Origin: an uncultured Clostridium sp.
GTDB lineage: Bacteria; Bacillota; Clostridia; TANB77; CAG-508
Direction of reading: 5' to 3'
Assembly: GCA_946497695.1 (NCBI GenBank)
Contig: CAMMLJ010000009.1
Span: 1-60,926, forward strand
Length of the DNA stretch: 60,926 nucleotides
Under the pieces are notes generated by a model. It did no database searches and was not told where the DNA came from. It saw only the letters and a list, made by a program, of their open reading frames with translations. Positions 25,252-34,558 of this stretch are shown here, piece after piece. The position numbers and the translations under genes were made by a program. The number at the start of each line of letters is the position of its first letter. Position 1 is the stretch's first letter.

Positions 25252-26979
25252 TTATTCTTGAGTTCTTATTTCTTCTTCTAATAAATTTAATATTTTATTT
25301 TTAATTGTTTCATATATATTTAATGTTGCGTCTATATGTTCTTTATATGGGTCTGAAACAATTACATTTAAAATTTTTAAAATTCTATTAATCGTTTCTT
25401 GCATAGCATCCGAATTAGCATTTAATATTGGCATTCTATTGCGTCTTCTCCATGCATTTTCTTTTTCTATTTTTGCTCTATAATCACTATTTAGCATTTC
25501 ATGAGTTATGAATATTTCTGTATGTGCAGTTAAATTCCTTTGCCTACGAATCATATCTAAAATTTTAATAGTATCTTGTAGTTCTTTATTAGTATTATGA
25601 TTTTCCCACCAATTATTTAAAATATTTATTTCTGTTACAGCATTTAAATAATTTTCTTGGTTTGTCTTATTAGCAGGTATTAGTGAACTTAATTGAGAAA
25701 ATTTATTGTTATTGTTTTTATTTATTTCATTAAATAAATTTTTATCTATTCCTCCTTCGTCATTTAGGATATTGTCTAAATTCAAACCACATGTCTTATA
25801 AATTAATTTTTTATATAATGATTCTAATACTGTTTGTGTAAGTAGTAACCAGTCATTTATTTCTTCTCTTTGTGCTTTGACTTTCATAATATTAATTCTT
25901 TCTAGTACTCTTCTTATTTTTAATCCTTTTCCTAAATTTTCATTATCATCAAAAATTGGATATAATTCTTCTTTTTTTATTTGTCCATAATCCGTTTCTA
26001 CAAATATATTTTTATCTTCTGCTTTTGTTTCAACACCTATGTATCTAAAATATAAATTTGTAGCATATTTTTTTATCAATGGATTTTTAATTATTTCTTT
26101 ATTAGAATTGATTGCATCATATACGCCTGCATAGTCATATTTTGCAAAACTATCTTCTAAGCTTTCTAAAAGTATTAATTTTCTCGTTTTCTCCATTGTT
26201 TCAATTTTAGCTCTCTCTTTATAATCATCAGTTTTTCTTCTTGCTTCTTCTATTTCATTTAATTGTTTTAATTCCTCATCACTTGCTATTGCATTTACCC
26301 TATTTCCTCTAGAATTTGAAGCACCTGTTGGATTAGAAACTTGTACGATTATTGGTTGTATATCATTTACTGTTAGAGATATTAAATCTAGATCCATTTC
26401 TATTGCCGGTGTTCCACTAGACACATTTATATATACTTCACTCTTCTTTTCTTGGGATTTTCTTATTTCTTCCATGATTTTATAAAAGTCTGGATAAAAT
26501 ATACCAAATTTATTTGCAGCAGCAATAGCTATTTTAGCATCATCTTTAATTTTGTTAAAAATAACTCTATCTACATTTATTGCTCTTTGAGCAATTTCTT
26601 CATTAAAGACTTGATTATTTCTTTCTGCATTTTGTCTCATTCTCTCTAATTCTTCTGTTTCTGCTTTATTAATAAATTCTTGAGTTATATTATTAGTTTC
26701 ACATAGATTTTGTATTTCTTCTAAAATACCTTCTGGAAAAATTTTTATGTTTATAGAATTGTCAATTGATTTAATAGATTTTGAAAATACTTGATTTCTA
26801 AATTCACGAATTCCCATTTCTAAGGATAGATATAAATATACATCTGTTATTGGTTTTTGGTCTTTTTTCATTTTTCTTAATATAGACAAAATTGAACCAT
26901 CATTATATTCATTTGTTCCTGCGGTTAATGTATACGGATCTGTTCCACCTGCAGATGTAACTAAAAATCTTTTTTTCAT
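25252..26979 (-). CDS. csm6: Csm6-like CARF-HEPN ribonuclease
   Basis: About 575 residues. The N-terminal CARF domain has FLVTSAGGTDPYTLTAG, then NDGSILSILR and VYINVSSGTPAIEMDL, the usual ligand-binding pattern. The C-terminal HEPN domain has RRQRNLTAHTEIF, that is R-N-x3-H, the RNase active site. It should be an RNase activated by cyclic oligoadenylate from Cas10. AAGGGG lies 10 nt before ATG at 26979, which is preferred to an upstream in-frame Met. It is first in the effector operon, 87 nt before cas10. Confidence 0.92.
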   Translation of the reverse strand: MKKRFLVTSAGGTDPYTLTAGTNEYNDGSILSILRKMKKDQKPITDVYLYLSLEMGIREFRNQVFSKSIKSIDNSINIKIFPEGILEEIQNLCETNNITQEFINKAETEELERMRQNAERNNQVFNEEIAQRAINVDRVIFNKIKDDAKIAIAAANKFGIFYPDFYKIMEEIRKSQEKKSEVYINVSSGTPAIEMDLDLISLTVNDIQPIIVQVSNPTGASNSRGNRVNAIASDEELKQLNEIEEARRKTDDYKERAKIETMEKTRKLILLESLEDSFAKYDYAGVYDAINSNKEIIKNPLIKKYATNLYFRYIGVETKAEDKNIFVETDYGQIKKEELYPIFDDNENLGKGLKIRRVLERINIMKVKAQREEINDWLLLTQTVLESLYKKLIYKTCGLNLDNILNDEGGIDKNLFNEINKNNNNKFSQLSSLIPANKTNQENYLNAVTEINILNNWWENHNTNKELQDTIKILDMIRRQRNLTAHTEIFITHEMLNSDYRAKIEKENAWRRRNRMPILNANSDAMQETINRILKILNVIVSDPYKEHIDATLNIYETIKNKILNLLEEEIRTQE

Positions 26980-27082
26980 GATTTCATTCCCCTTTATATT
27001 ATTTTTTAACACATAACTGCAACTATTTTATCATATAATTTAGTTTTTTCTATATATTTTTGAAAATTTTGTAAGAAAAAAA

Positions 27083-27101
27083 GGGATTTAAGGAACGTCC
27101 C
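27083..27101 (+). repeat. Dispersed 19-bp repeat, copy 1
   Basis: GGGATTTAAGGAACGTCCC, followed by two AATCCCT-like units. It lies between sbcC and csm6, right after the sbcC stop as seen from the minus strand. Confidence 0.85.
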
Positions 27102-27133
27102 CAAAATCCCTGCCAAAAATCCCTATCTAATCT

Positions 27134-29830
27134 CTATGCTTCTATTTCTATTTTACTTCCATCATTTGTTTTTGTAACTATTATCTTTTTATCTATTCTT
27201 TCTTTTAGTTCTGTGACATGGCTTATTATTCCTATTAATTTGTTATTGTCTATTAATAAGCTTAAAGTATTTATTGCTTGTTCTCTAGATTCTGTATCGA
27301 GCGATCCAAAACCTTCATCTATAAATAGTGTGTCTATTACTACTCCACCAGAATAACTCTGAATTACGTCAGATAAGCCTAATGCTAATGACAAAGCTGC
27401 TTTAAAGGCTTCTCCTCCAGATAATGATTTTACATCTCTTTTTTTACCGTTATAGTTATCTACTACTTCTAAATCCAATCCTACTTTGTCTGAAATTTTT
27501 TCTGGTTCTTCTTTTCTTACTAACCAGTATCTATTTTCTGTCATTTTAGCAAGTCTTTTATTTGCTTCTAAAATGACCATATCAAAATATGTAGCTTGTA
27601 CGTATTGTTCAAATTCTATTCTTTTTTTGCCTGGTAATGTTCCATTTGCAGTTCTATTTAATTCATCATAGATTAAAAAATCTTTCATTTTTTTCTTTAG
27701 CTCTTTACTATTTTCTGTTAATAAATTATATATTCTTGTATTATTATCTAATTTTCCTTTTGCTTGAATATGAACTTTCCTTTCTTCTTCTAATTCATTT
27801 TTTGCTTTAATTAATTTAGCTTTTGATTCTGTTAAATCAAGCTTTTGTTTATCTTTTACTTCTTTTTCTATTTCCAATATTTTTGTATTGTTTACTGTTA
27901 CATTTGTATTGAATTGCTCTACATATTTTTGAAGATTCTCTATTTCTTTATCTGCAATTAAAACATTCTTATATTCTTCCTCTGTCTTAAATCCTAGATT
28001 TAATAATTCTTTTGAATATTCTTCATTATATTCTTTTAATTTTGTTTTTCCTTCTAGTAATTGCTTATTTTTTTCTTCCTGTATAGTTTGGTCTTTTATT
28101 AATTCATTCTTTTCTAAATTAATAGCCTCTATCACACCATCTTTAAATTTTTCAAAATCAAATTCTTTTAGAACTAAAGTATTTAATGATAATTTATTAT
28201 ATTCTTCAGATATCATTTTCTCATTAATTTCTAATTTTTCTTTATTCTTGTTAAATTCATCTCTTATTAAGTTCTTAAATTTTTCTAAATTAAATTCTTC
28301 ATTAGAATCATCTTTAAATTCTTCCACTAATGTATTTATTTGTGAATTTGTTTTTATGCATTCCTCTTGTTTTAATTGTTTTTCTTTTTGTTTATTCTCT
28401 AAACTTTTCTTTAATACATCCAATTCTTGTTTAGTAAGTACACTTACACTTTTTTGAGCAATTTTAGGATGTTCTATACTTCCACATACAGGACAAGGTT
28501 TGTTTTCTTCTAATTTTTCTGCTAAAATTCCTGCTTGTTCTTTAAAAAATTCGTCTTCTTTTTCTAAATAATCCACATTCATCACTTTATACTCATTTTC
28601 AATCTTAGTATATTCTTTTACTTGCTCTGCTTTTTTTAGCTCTAACTTTTCTATATTTTTAAGACGATTAGCTTTCTCTAATAATTCATCTTTAATTTCT
28701 ACACAATTACAATATTCTTTATATATTTCACCTATTTTATTTACTAGCTCTATTTTTGTATTATGCTCTTTTTCCTTTTTTTGACCATCAATAATTTTAG
28801 TATTTAAGTTTTCTAAATCTTTTTCTAGTCTTTGTATTTGTTCCTCTTGATTTTTTACTTTTTCTTCTTTTGGTTTTATTCTTTCTTTTGCTTTTTGATT
28901 TTTACTTATTTTAGTTTTTAATTCTTCTATCTCTTTTTCTTGTTGTTTATATTCTATTTGTTTTTTTAATAGTTCATTATAATTCTTTATTTTTATATTA
29001 AGTTCTTCTTGTTTCTTTATATTTTCCTCATCTACATTTATTTCTTGCTCTTTTTTTAATATTTTTTCCTGTAATTTAATATTTTCTGCCTCATTATTTT
29101 TTATCTCTGATTTTAGTACTTCTACTACAGTTGCTATATCCACCTCATTTAAATCCTTCGCAGAAATGTCTACTTTGTTTTCCACACTCCATAAAATATT
29201 TGCAGTATTTGTTGTAAATGAGTTTTTTAGCTCTTTTAAATTTTCTTCATTATCTTTTAATTTTTCTTTTAACTTTTTTGCAATTAAATTATATATATTA
29301 GTATCAAATATCTTTCTAAAAATTTCGGTCCTATCTTTACTTTCTGCAAACAATATTTTTAAGAACTCTCCCTGTGCAAGCATCGCTATCTGCTTAAATT
29401 GTTTAGCATTAATACCTAAAATTTCTTCTATTTTTGTATCTACATTTTTTATTCCAGTAACTACTTTATCATCAAATTCTAATGATGCATCAGCAGTTTT
29501 TTTAGTAAATCCATCACCCTTTTTCTTTGGCTTTTCATATGTTGGATTTCTTAATATTTTATATATTTTATTTTTGTGTAAAAATTCCAATTCTACGAAA
29601 GTTTCTGTTTCAGGATCTGCAAAGTCACTTCTAATTGATTGTATCGGTCTATTAGAACCACTAACTTCGCCAAAAATCGCAAAAGAAATAGCATCAAAAA
29701 TACTTGTTTTTCCCGCTCCAGTATCACCAGTTATTAAAAATATTCCATTTTCACCTAGCTTTGTAAAGTCTATTATAACCTTATCTTTATATGGTCCAAA
29801 AGCACTAATTATTATATTAATCGGCTTCAT
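27134..29830 (-). CDS. sbcC: SbcC (Rad50-like) exonuclease subunit
   Basis: An 898-residue SMC-like ATPase. Walker A is FLITGDTGAGKTSIFDAI (about 31-48), the zinc hook is CPVCGSIEHP in the middle of long coiled coils, the signature is SLSGGEAFKAALSLALGLSD, and the D-loop region is LFIDEGFGSLD. With SbcD it forms a DNA end-processing and hairpin nuclease. Its ATG overlaps the sbcD stop; GGAGGTG precedes it. It lies directly downstream of sbcD and upstream of the CRISPR effector operon. Confidence 0.96.
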   Translation of the reverse strand: MKPINIIISAFGPYKDKVIIDFTKLGENGIFLITGDTGAGKTSIFDAISFAIFGEVSGSNRPIQSIRSDFADPETETFVELEFLHKNKIYKILRNPTYEKPKKKGDGFTKKTADASLEFDDKVVTGIKNVDTKIEEILGINAKQFKQIAMLAQGEFLKILFAESKDRTEIFRKIFDTNIYNLIAKKLKEKLKDNEENLKELKNSFTTNTANILWSVENKVDISAKDLNEVDIATVVEVLKSEIKNNEAENIKLQEKILKKEQEINVDEENIKKQEELNIKIKNYNELLKKQIEYKQQEKEIEELKTKISKNQKAKERIKPKEEKVKNQEEQIQRLEKDLENLNTKIIDGQKKEKEHNTKIELVNKIGEIYKEYCNCVEIKDELLEKANRLKNIEKLELKKAEQVKEYTKIENEYKVMNVDYLEKEDEFFKEQAGILAEKLEENKPCPVCGSIEHPKIAQKSVSVLTKQELDVLKKSLENKQKEKQLKQEECIKTNSQINTLVEEFKDDSNEEFNLEKFKNLIRDEFNKNKEKLEINEKMISEEYNKLSLNTLVLKEFDFEKFKDGVIEAINLEKNELIKDQTIQEEKNKQLLEGKTKLKEYNEEYSKELLNLGFKTEEEYKNVLIADKEIENLQKYVEQFNTNVTVNNTKILEIEKEVKDKQKLDLTESKAKLIKAKNELEEERKVHIQAKGKLDNNTRIYNLLTENSKELKKKMKDFLIYDELNRTANGTLPGKKRIEFEQYVQATYFDMVILEANKRLAKMTENRYWLVRKEEPEKISDKVGLDLEVVDNYNGKKRDVKSLSGGEAFKAALSLALGLSDVIQSYSGGVVIDTLFIDEGFGSLDTESREQAINTLSLLIDNNKLIGIISHVTELKERIDKKIIVTKTNDGSKIEIEA

Positions 29831-30974
29831 GTTTCACCTCCGAAATTATATTTTTAATAATTTCTGTTCGTTTTTCATCTAAGTCTGCATTGTTTTGTGC
29901 TTTGTAAAAGTCAGCAAATAATTCTAGTTCAGTTTTCTTTTTTACATTTTCTAAATTAATATTTTGTTCTTCTACATTGCTTATCGTTTTGCTGTTTCGT
30001 ATTTCTAATTTTAAAGTATTTGGGTATATTCTTCTTATTTGGCCAATAGCATCATAGACTGGTTCTTCATTTGTAATTACAGCTTTAATGTAGTCATTTG
30101 TATTTCCACATTCATAATTTTCTTGTTTAATTAATTCTTCTATAGGCCCTTTTATTTCTCTCATATCTCTTAAAGGATTTAACTGTACTAAATTTATATT
30201 TATATCGCCCTTGTCTTTTAGTTCTATAATAGGAATAGTTTTATTATGGTTAATCTCTGAAAATGAATATTTTAACATAGTTCCAGCATATCTTGCAGTA
30301 TTCCTTCCTATTTTTTGTGGTCTATGTACATGTCCTATAGCAACATAATCAAAATCATTAAAATTAGACACATCTACATTTTCTATCCCTCCTAATGATA
30401 ACACCTCTGATTCAGTTCTTTCAGGTTCTACCATTCCTGCTGTTACAAATTGATGAACGAGTATAATATTTCTTTCTTCTACATTAATTTTTTCTTTTGA
30501 TATTATTTTATTTATCGCTACATTATAGTTATTTTCTAAGTCATCCTCAAAAAATTGTTTTACCTCAATTGGCTTTACAAATGGCAACATATATATATAT
30601 AATTTTCCATATTCATCCTGCAACTCTACTTTTCTTAAATCTCCATTATATTTACTTTCTATATATAGTCCTTCATCTTCGAAAATTTTGCTTCCAAAAG
30701 CTAATCTATCTTTTGAATCATGATTTCCAGCTATCATAAATACTTTTATTTTTATCTCTTTTATAAGTGTTTTTAAAAAACAATCTAGTAAATTAACAGC
30801 TTCTGCAGGTGGCACACTCCTATCGTATACATCTCCTGATATCAAGACTGCATCTATATTCTCTTTTTCAATTATTTCTATAATTTGATTTAACATATAT
30901 TCTTGATCTTCTATTAAAGATTGCTCTTGCAATATTTTTCCCAAATGTAAATCTGCTAAATGTAAAAATTTCAT
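29817..30974 (-). CDS. sbcD: SbcD (Mre11-like) nuclease subunit
   Basis: About 385 residues. Metallophosphoesterase motifs: FLHLADLHLGK, AVLISGDVYDR, IAGNHDS, and IGHVHRPQKIG. GAGGAGGAGC precedes ATG at 30974, chosen over an in-frame codon six residues upstream. It forms a two-gene operon with sbcC with a 14-nt overlap. Confidence 0.96.
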   Translation of the reverse strand: MKFLHLADLHLGKILQEQSLIEDQEYMLNQIIEIIEKENIDAVLISGDVYDRSVPPAEAVNLLDCFLKTLIKEIKIKVFMIAGNHDSKDRLAFGSKIFEDEGLYIESKYNGDLRKVELQDEYGKLYIYMLPFVKPIEVKQFFEDDLENNYNVAINKIISKEKINVEERNIILVHQFVTAGMVEPERTESEVLSLGGIENVDVSNFNDFDYVAIGHVHRPQKIGRNTARYAGTMLKYSFSEINHNKTIPIIELKDKGDININLVQLNPLRDMREIKGPIEELIKQENYECGNTNDYIKAVITNEEPVYDAIGQIRRIYPNTLKLEIRNSKTISNVEEQNINLENVKKKTELELFADFYKAQNNADLDEKRTEIIKNIISEVKHEAD

Positions 30975-31057
30975 TTTGCTCCTCCTCTGCATTAGAATAT
31001 CATATTTTATATAAAAAACAAAGGAGGTAAAATTATAAATCTTACCCCCAAAAAATA

Positions 31058-31624
31058 TTATTTATTTAATTTCAATTTATTTAATACAATACCAACTGTA
31101 TGTACAATTTTAGTTGCATTTTTATTTGCAACACCTTTTCCTAAGGCTTTACCACCTACCGTTAAAGCAGAGACTAAAGCACTTACTATAAATTGTATAT
31201 CAAATCTTATTCCAAATTGATCAGTTATTTTTACAGCTATTAAAGCACTTATAGCACCACTTAATACACCACAAATATCACCTATAACGTCTGCACATAT
31301 ATTTGCAACCTTTGGTGCATTCCTTATAAGCTGAATTGATGCTTTAGAACCTTTTACTTTTTTTGTTGCTTTAGCATGAAATTCATTTTCATTTGCAACA
31401 GTTACTGCAACACCAACTATATCAAAAAATATACCTACTAACATAACTAATACTAATATTAAAATAGCTGGTATTAAACTAAAATTTGATACTCCATTAG
31501 CTGATATATATGAAAATAGCATAGATAATATAAAAGTCATTATAAATACTTTTATAAACCATTTAATTTCCGAGTTGTCTTTCTTATCTTTCATTCCATT
31601 TTTGCATAAAAAATACTTATGCAT
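31058..31624 (-). CDS. Membrane protein of unknown function
   Basis: A 188-residue protein with about three to four hydrophobic helices: about 24-42, 52-74 (SLIPAILILVLVMLVGIFFDIVG), a glycine-rich ICADVIGDICGVLSGAISALIAVKI stretch and a last one. A DUF21/CNNM-like family in clostridia has this look, but I do not claim it. AAGGAG lies only 2 nt before ATG 31624; the Met at about 31594 is another possible start. Confidence 0.6.
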   Translation of the reverse strand: MHKYFLCKNGMKDKKDNSEIKWFIKVFIMTFILSMLFSYISANGVSNFSLIPAILILVLVMLVGIFFDIVGVAVTVANENEFHAKATKKVKGSKASIQLIRNAPKVANICADVIGDICGVLSGAISALIAVKITDQFGIRFDIQFIVSALVSALTVGGKALGKGVANKNATKIVHTVGIVLNKLKLNK

Positions 31625-31702
31625 TTCTCCTTTCTTTATATAAAATTAAATTGCTGACAAAATTCTTTGGTTTTGATACAGCAATATAACATAATATCAA
31701 AT

Positions 31703-31725
31703 AAGGCAGATTACTCTGCCTTTTT
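31703..31725. terminator. Short hairpin terminator
   Basis: AAGGCAG-atta-CTGCC followed by TTTTT (plus strand). It lies between the membrane gene and the broken macB. The rest of 31726-31868 holds no gene I recognise. Confidence 0.5.
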
Positions 31726-31868
31726 AATTGTTTTTAATGGTAAAAGCTTAAGTAAATTTTACAGTTTAGGTCTGGTTGAATTTCTCTATTCTTCGCTTAA
31801 CATTACTGTTAGAACCGTTTCCGTTTAAGAAGAACATCTATATATTGCAATAGACACCAGATCGCCAC

Positions 31869-32450
31869 TTAAATCTGTACCTTAATCCTTAAACTTCCTT
31901 GCTTCCTGTAAGCAAACATACTAGTTTTAGAATCTAATGCTCCTGTAGGCTCATCTGCTAATATTATATCTGGATTACATGAAAGAGCTCTTGCTATTGC
32001 AACTCTTTGTTGTTGTCCTCCAGAAAGTTGTGTTGGTAAATGTTCTTCTCTTCCTTTTAGTCCAACTTTTTCTAGTAAGGTATATGCAATCTTTTTAGAT
32101 TCATCATTTGTATATCCTTTATATATTAATGGTACTTGAATGTTTTCAAAAGCTTTTAATTTTGTTAATAAATTAAAGTTTTGAAATATAAAACCAATTT
32201 TATTGTTTCTTAAATTTGCAAGTTTATTTTCACTTGCATTATTAACTTCTATATCTTCTAAAATATATTTTCCACTATCTGGAACATCTAATAAGCCTAA
32301 AATATTCATTAATGTTGATTTTCCGGAACCAGAAGGACCTATTATAGAAACAAATTCACCTTGTTCTACTTCAAAATTAATATTATCTAATGCTTTTATT
32401 GTTTCTTCACCCATTTTAAATGTTTTTGTTATATTTTCTAATTTTATCAT
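31869..32450 (-). pseudogene. Truncated MacB-type ABC ATPase
   Basis: The frame from ATG 32450 (AGGAGG upstream) is a LolD/MacB-type ATPase: Walker A GPSGSGKSTLM, Q-loop IFQNFNLL, signature QLSGGQQQRVAIARAL, Walker B ILADEPTGALDSKTS. After ALDSKTS the normal sequence stops and 16 unrelated residues (MFAYRKQGSLRIKVQI) lead to TAA. The H-loop and the C-terminus are missing, and no permease follows, so the transporter is broken. The sequence up to about 31740 looks foreign to this gene. Confidence 0.85.
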
Positions 32451-32452
32451 TA

Positions 32453-33451
32453 TTAATTTCCTCCTTGTGGCATTCCTTGCCCTGTAGGTCCACCACCACT
32501 CATATCTGGCATTTGTCATCCGCTTGTTCCTTGGTTTCGTGGCATCATTTCACCACTTGATTGGCCTCTACTTCTTGTATTTTCTTCTTCAGTACTTGTG
32601 TTTCTAATAGTACTTTCTGTTGTAGTCGTTGTTATTTGTATTGTATTGTTTTCTTCAACTCCAGCTAATATTTGTACATATTCATCGTCAGCAATTCCAA
32701 GTTCAATTTCTACTTCTTCTGTTTCTCCATTATTTACTACTGTTACATAATTCTTTCCATCTTTTGTTGTAACAGCATTAATTGGAACTGCTACTACATC
32801 TTCTGCTTCTTCTAATATTATGGTGCTAGAAATAGTCATACCAAGTTTGGCATTGCCATCATTTTCAAATGATACAATTGCTGAAAATGTGGTTCCACTA
32901 TTAGAATATGTTCCTACTGAATCTATCTTTGTTATTGTTCCAACATATGTTTTAGTTTCATCAGCAGATAAACTTATCTCTACCTCTTGGCCTTATTTTA
33001 CTTCTTGAATTTCATTTTCACTTATAGATAACGTACTTTGTAATTCTTTTAAACTTTTGATTTCTATATAATTACTTGATGTACATTTGCTGTCTGCCTC
33101 TGGAACAGCTGTACTAGAAATCACACAATCATATGGTGCTACTAAATACGTTCCATTTGTGTATTCTAGTATATTTTCTCCTTCATAAACAGTATCATCT
33201 GTTTCAACACATAGCATTTCAAAATATTTATTCGTATCCAATGCTAGCTGTTCTGTTACTGCTGTTTGTATTTCTCCTGAAGCAGTTAATTCTTTTTTTA
33301 TTGTGTGTTTAGATACCAATTCTTCTGTTGTAACAGTTGTTGTTGCTGACGTATTCGTATTTAAACCAATCTTTCTACCTATAAAAAATGCTATTACAGA
33401 AAATATTATTATTAGCACTATTATAAATAGTGCTTTTTTTACTTTTTTCAT
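32453..33451 (-). pseudogene. MacA-like periplasmic adaptor with two in-frame stops
   Basis: ATG 33451 opens a HlyD/MacA-type adaptor: N-terminal membrane helix (ALFIIVLIIIFSVIAFFIGR), then a lipoyl-like VYEGENILEYTNGTYLVAPYDCVIS region. A TAA at 32993 interrupts it, but the same frame goes on with GQEVEISLSADETKTYVGTI and LGMTISSTIILEEAEDVVAVP. A TGA at 32516 interrupts it again, and the frame continues with QMPDMSGGGPTGQGMPQGG to TAA at 32453, just before the ATPase start. It forms a decayed efflux operon with the neighbours. Confidence 0.85.
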
Positions 33452-33466
33452 TTTATCCTCCTATTA

Positions 33467-33687
33467 TTATGATTCACTAGTTTGATTTTCTAAATCATTT
33501 GGATTTCCCATATTCTTCCTCCTGGTATAGAGTTTCCATCTGGTGGTTCTCCCATTTGTCCTTGGCTATCTCCTCGTTCCATTCTTCCTTGGTTTGAAGA
33601 ATTATTTTGCAATACTAGAAAAATTCCCGTAGCTAATATTGCTCCTATTAAAATTCCTATCACTAATGTTAATAATTCTTTTTTCAT
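33467..33687 (-). pseudogene. Small membrane protein of the decayed efflux operon, frameshifted
   Basis: ATG 33687 (AGGAGG upstream) gives a membrane helix (LLTLVIGILIGAILATGIFLVL) and a glycine/methionine-rich tail. After PGGR the frame runs to TAG at 33490. With a 2-bp AT duplication removed at about 33510 it continues as MGNPNDLENQTSES to TAA at 33467, which suits the composition better. Similar small proteins precede MacA in clostridial efflux operons. Confidence 0.6.
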
Positions 33688-33837
33688 TTCTTACCTCCTA
33701 AAATCTTTTCGTGCTAATTATAAAAACATATAATTAAAATTACCTTAAAAAAATGTGAACTTTTTGTGACCACCAGAATATTTCAACTAGCAATTATAAT
33801 TTACCTGTGTTGTTTATTTAAGCTAAAGCATCTACAT

Positions 33838-33879
33838 AAAAAAAGCGAATAGGAACCCTAAGTCCCTATTCGCTTTTTT
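33838..33879 (-). terminator. Terminator overlapping a stop codon
   Basis: AAAAAAGCGAATAGG pairs with CCTATTCGCTTTTTT around 11 nt. The TAG of the gene at 33858-34247 lies inside the loop side of the hairpin. Confidence 0.85.
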
Positions 33880-34247
33880 GTATACTCTTTTATAACTGCA
33901 ATAATCATAAGCAAAACCGCTATTGAAATGAATGCATATAGATATTTAAGAGTATCAATTTCTACAATCTTATCTATTATTTGACAGTCAGGGGTCATTT
34001 CACAACTAACTTGTTCTCCTTTTTTCCCTGTCACCTCTAAAATAAGATTGCCATATCGATCCGTTTTGACGTCATATTGCTTAATCGTCTTCGGATCTGG
34101 TGATATTGGATGTCCTGCTTGCTGTGTTGCGTAGCAAAAATCCTTTACATCACCATAGTTTAGGTCTGCTTCCCTATTGAATAATACTAGTGAAATCCAA
34201 AATATTACTACTAATCCTGCTAGTACCATCATAGTCCGCTTTTTCAT
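33858..34247 (-). CDS. Two-helix membrane protein, unknown
   Basis: A 129-residue protein with an N-terminal helix (TMMVLAGLVVIFWISLVLF), an exported loop of about 70 residues with two cysteines (DFCYATQQAG, VSCEMTPDCQIID has two more) and a C-terminal helix (YLYAFISIAVLLMIIAVI). No family is recognised. Base composition is less AT-rich than around it, so recent transfer is possible. GGAGGAG lies before ATG, and a strong terminator covers the end. Confidence 0.65.
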   Translation of the reverse strand: MKKRTMMVLAGLVVIFWISLVLFNREADLNYGDVKDFCYATQQAGHPISPDPKTIKQYDVKTDRYGNLILEVTGKKGEQVSCEMTPDCQIIDKIVEIDTLKYLYAFISIAVLLMIIAVIKEYTKKRIGT

Positions 34248-34410
34248 AGAATCACTCCTCCTCGCAATTCTTAGGTAGAAAGCTTTTAATAAAGCATCGC
34301 TTTCTGTGGTTTACGGAGTAACAACTAGATTATATCATACATTATCAATCTTGTATACATAATATTTTTATTATTTTTTGACAAATCTTTACAATATAAA
34401 GTATTATTTT

Positions 34411-34512
34411 ATGTCAGCCGAAGAAAAAAAAGCATATGATGCTAAAAGAATTCAAGATGAATTAATATGTAAACTTTGTGATGTGTCCAATTCCTTATTG
34501 GATGAAATTTAA
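34411..34512 (+). CDS. Possible 33-residue peptide
   Basis: A short plus-strand frame, MSAEEKKAYDAKRIQDELICKLCDVS and seven more residues, with no clear ribosome site but ending exactly where a strong terminator begins. It may be a small peptide or the remnant of a gene. Confidence 0.25.
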   Translation: MSAEEKKAYDAKRIQDELICKLCDVSNSLLDEI

Positions 34513-34558
34513 AACAAAAAGCAGCTATAAAGTACATACTTTAAGCTGCTTTTTGTTT
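34512..34558. terminator. Bidirectional terminator
   Basis: AAACAAAAAGCAGCT (34512-34526) pairs with AGCTGCTTTTTGTTT (34544-34558). On the minus strand it ends the CDF transporter gene. Confidence 0.85.

Noticed and set aside
32820..33485. Plus-strand frames over the macA region
   Set aside because: They mirror the codon structure of the minus-strand gene, have no ribosome sites and no recognisable product.
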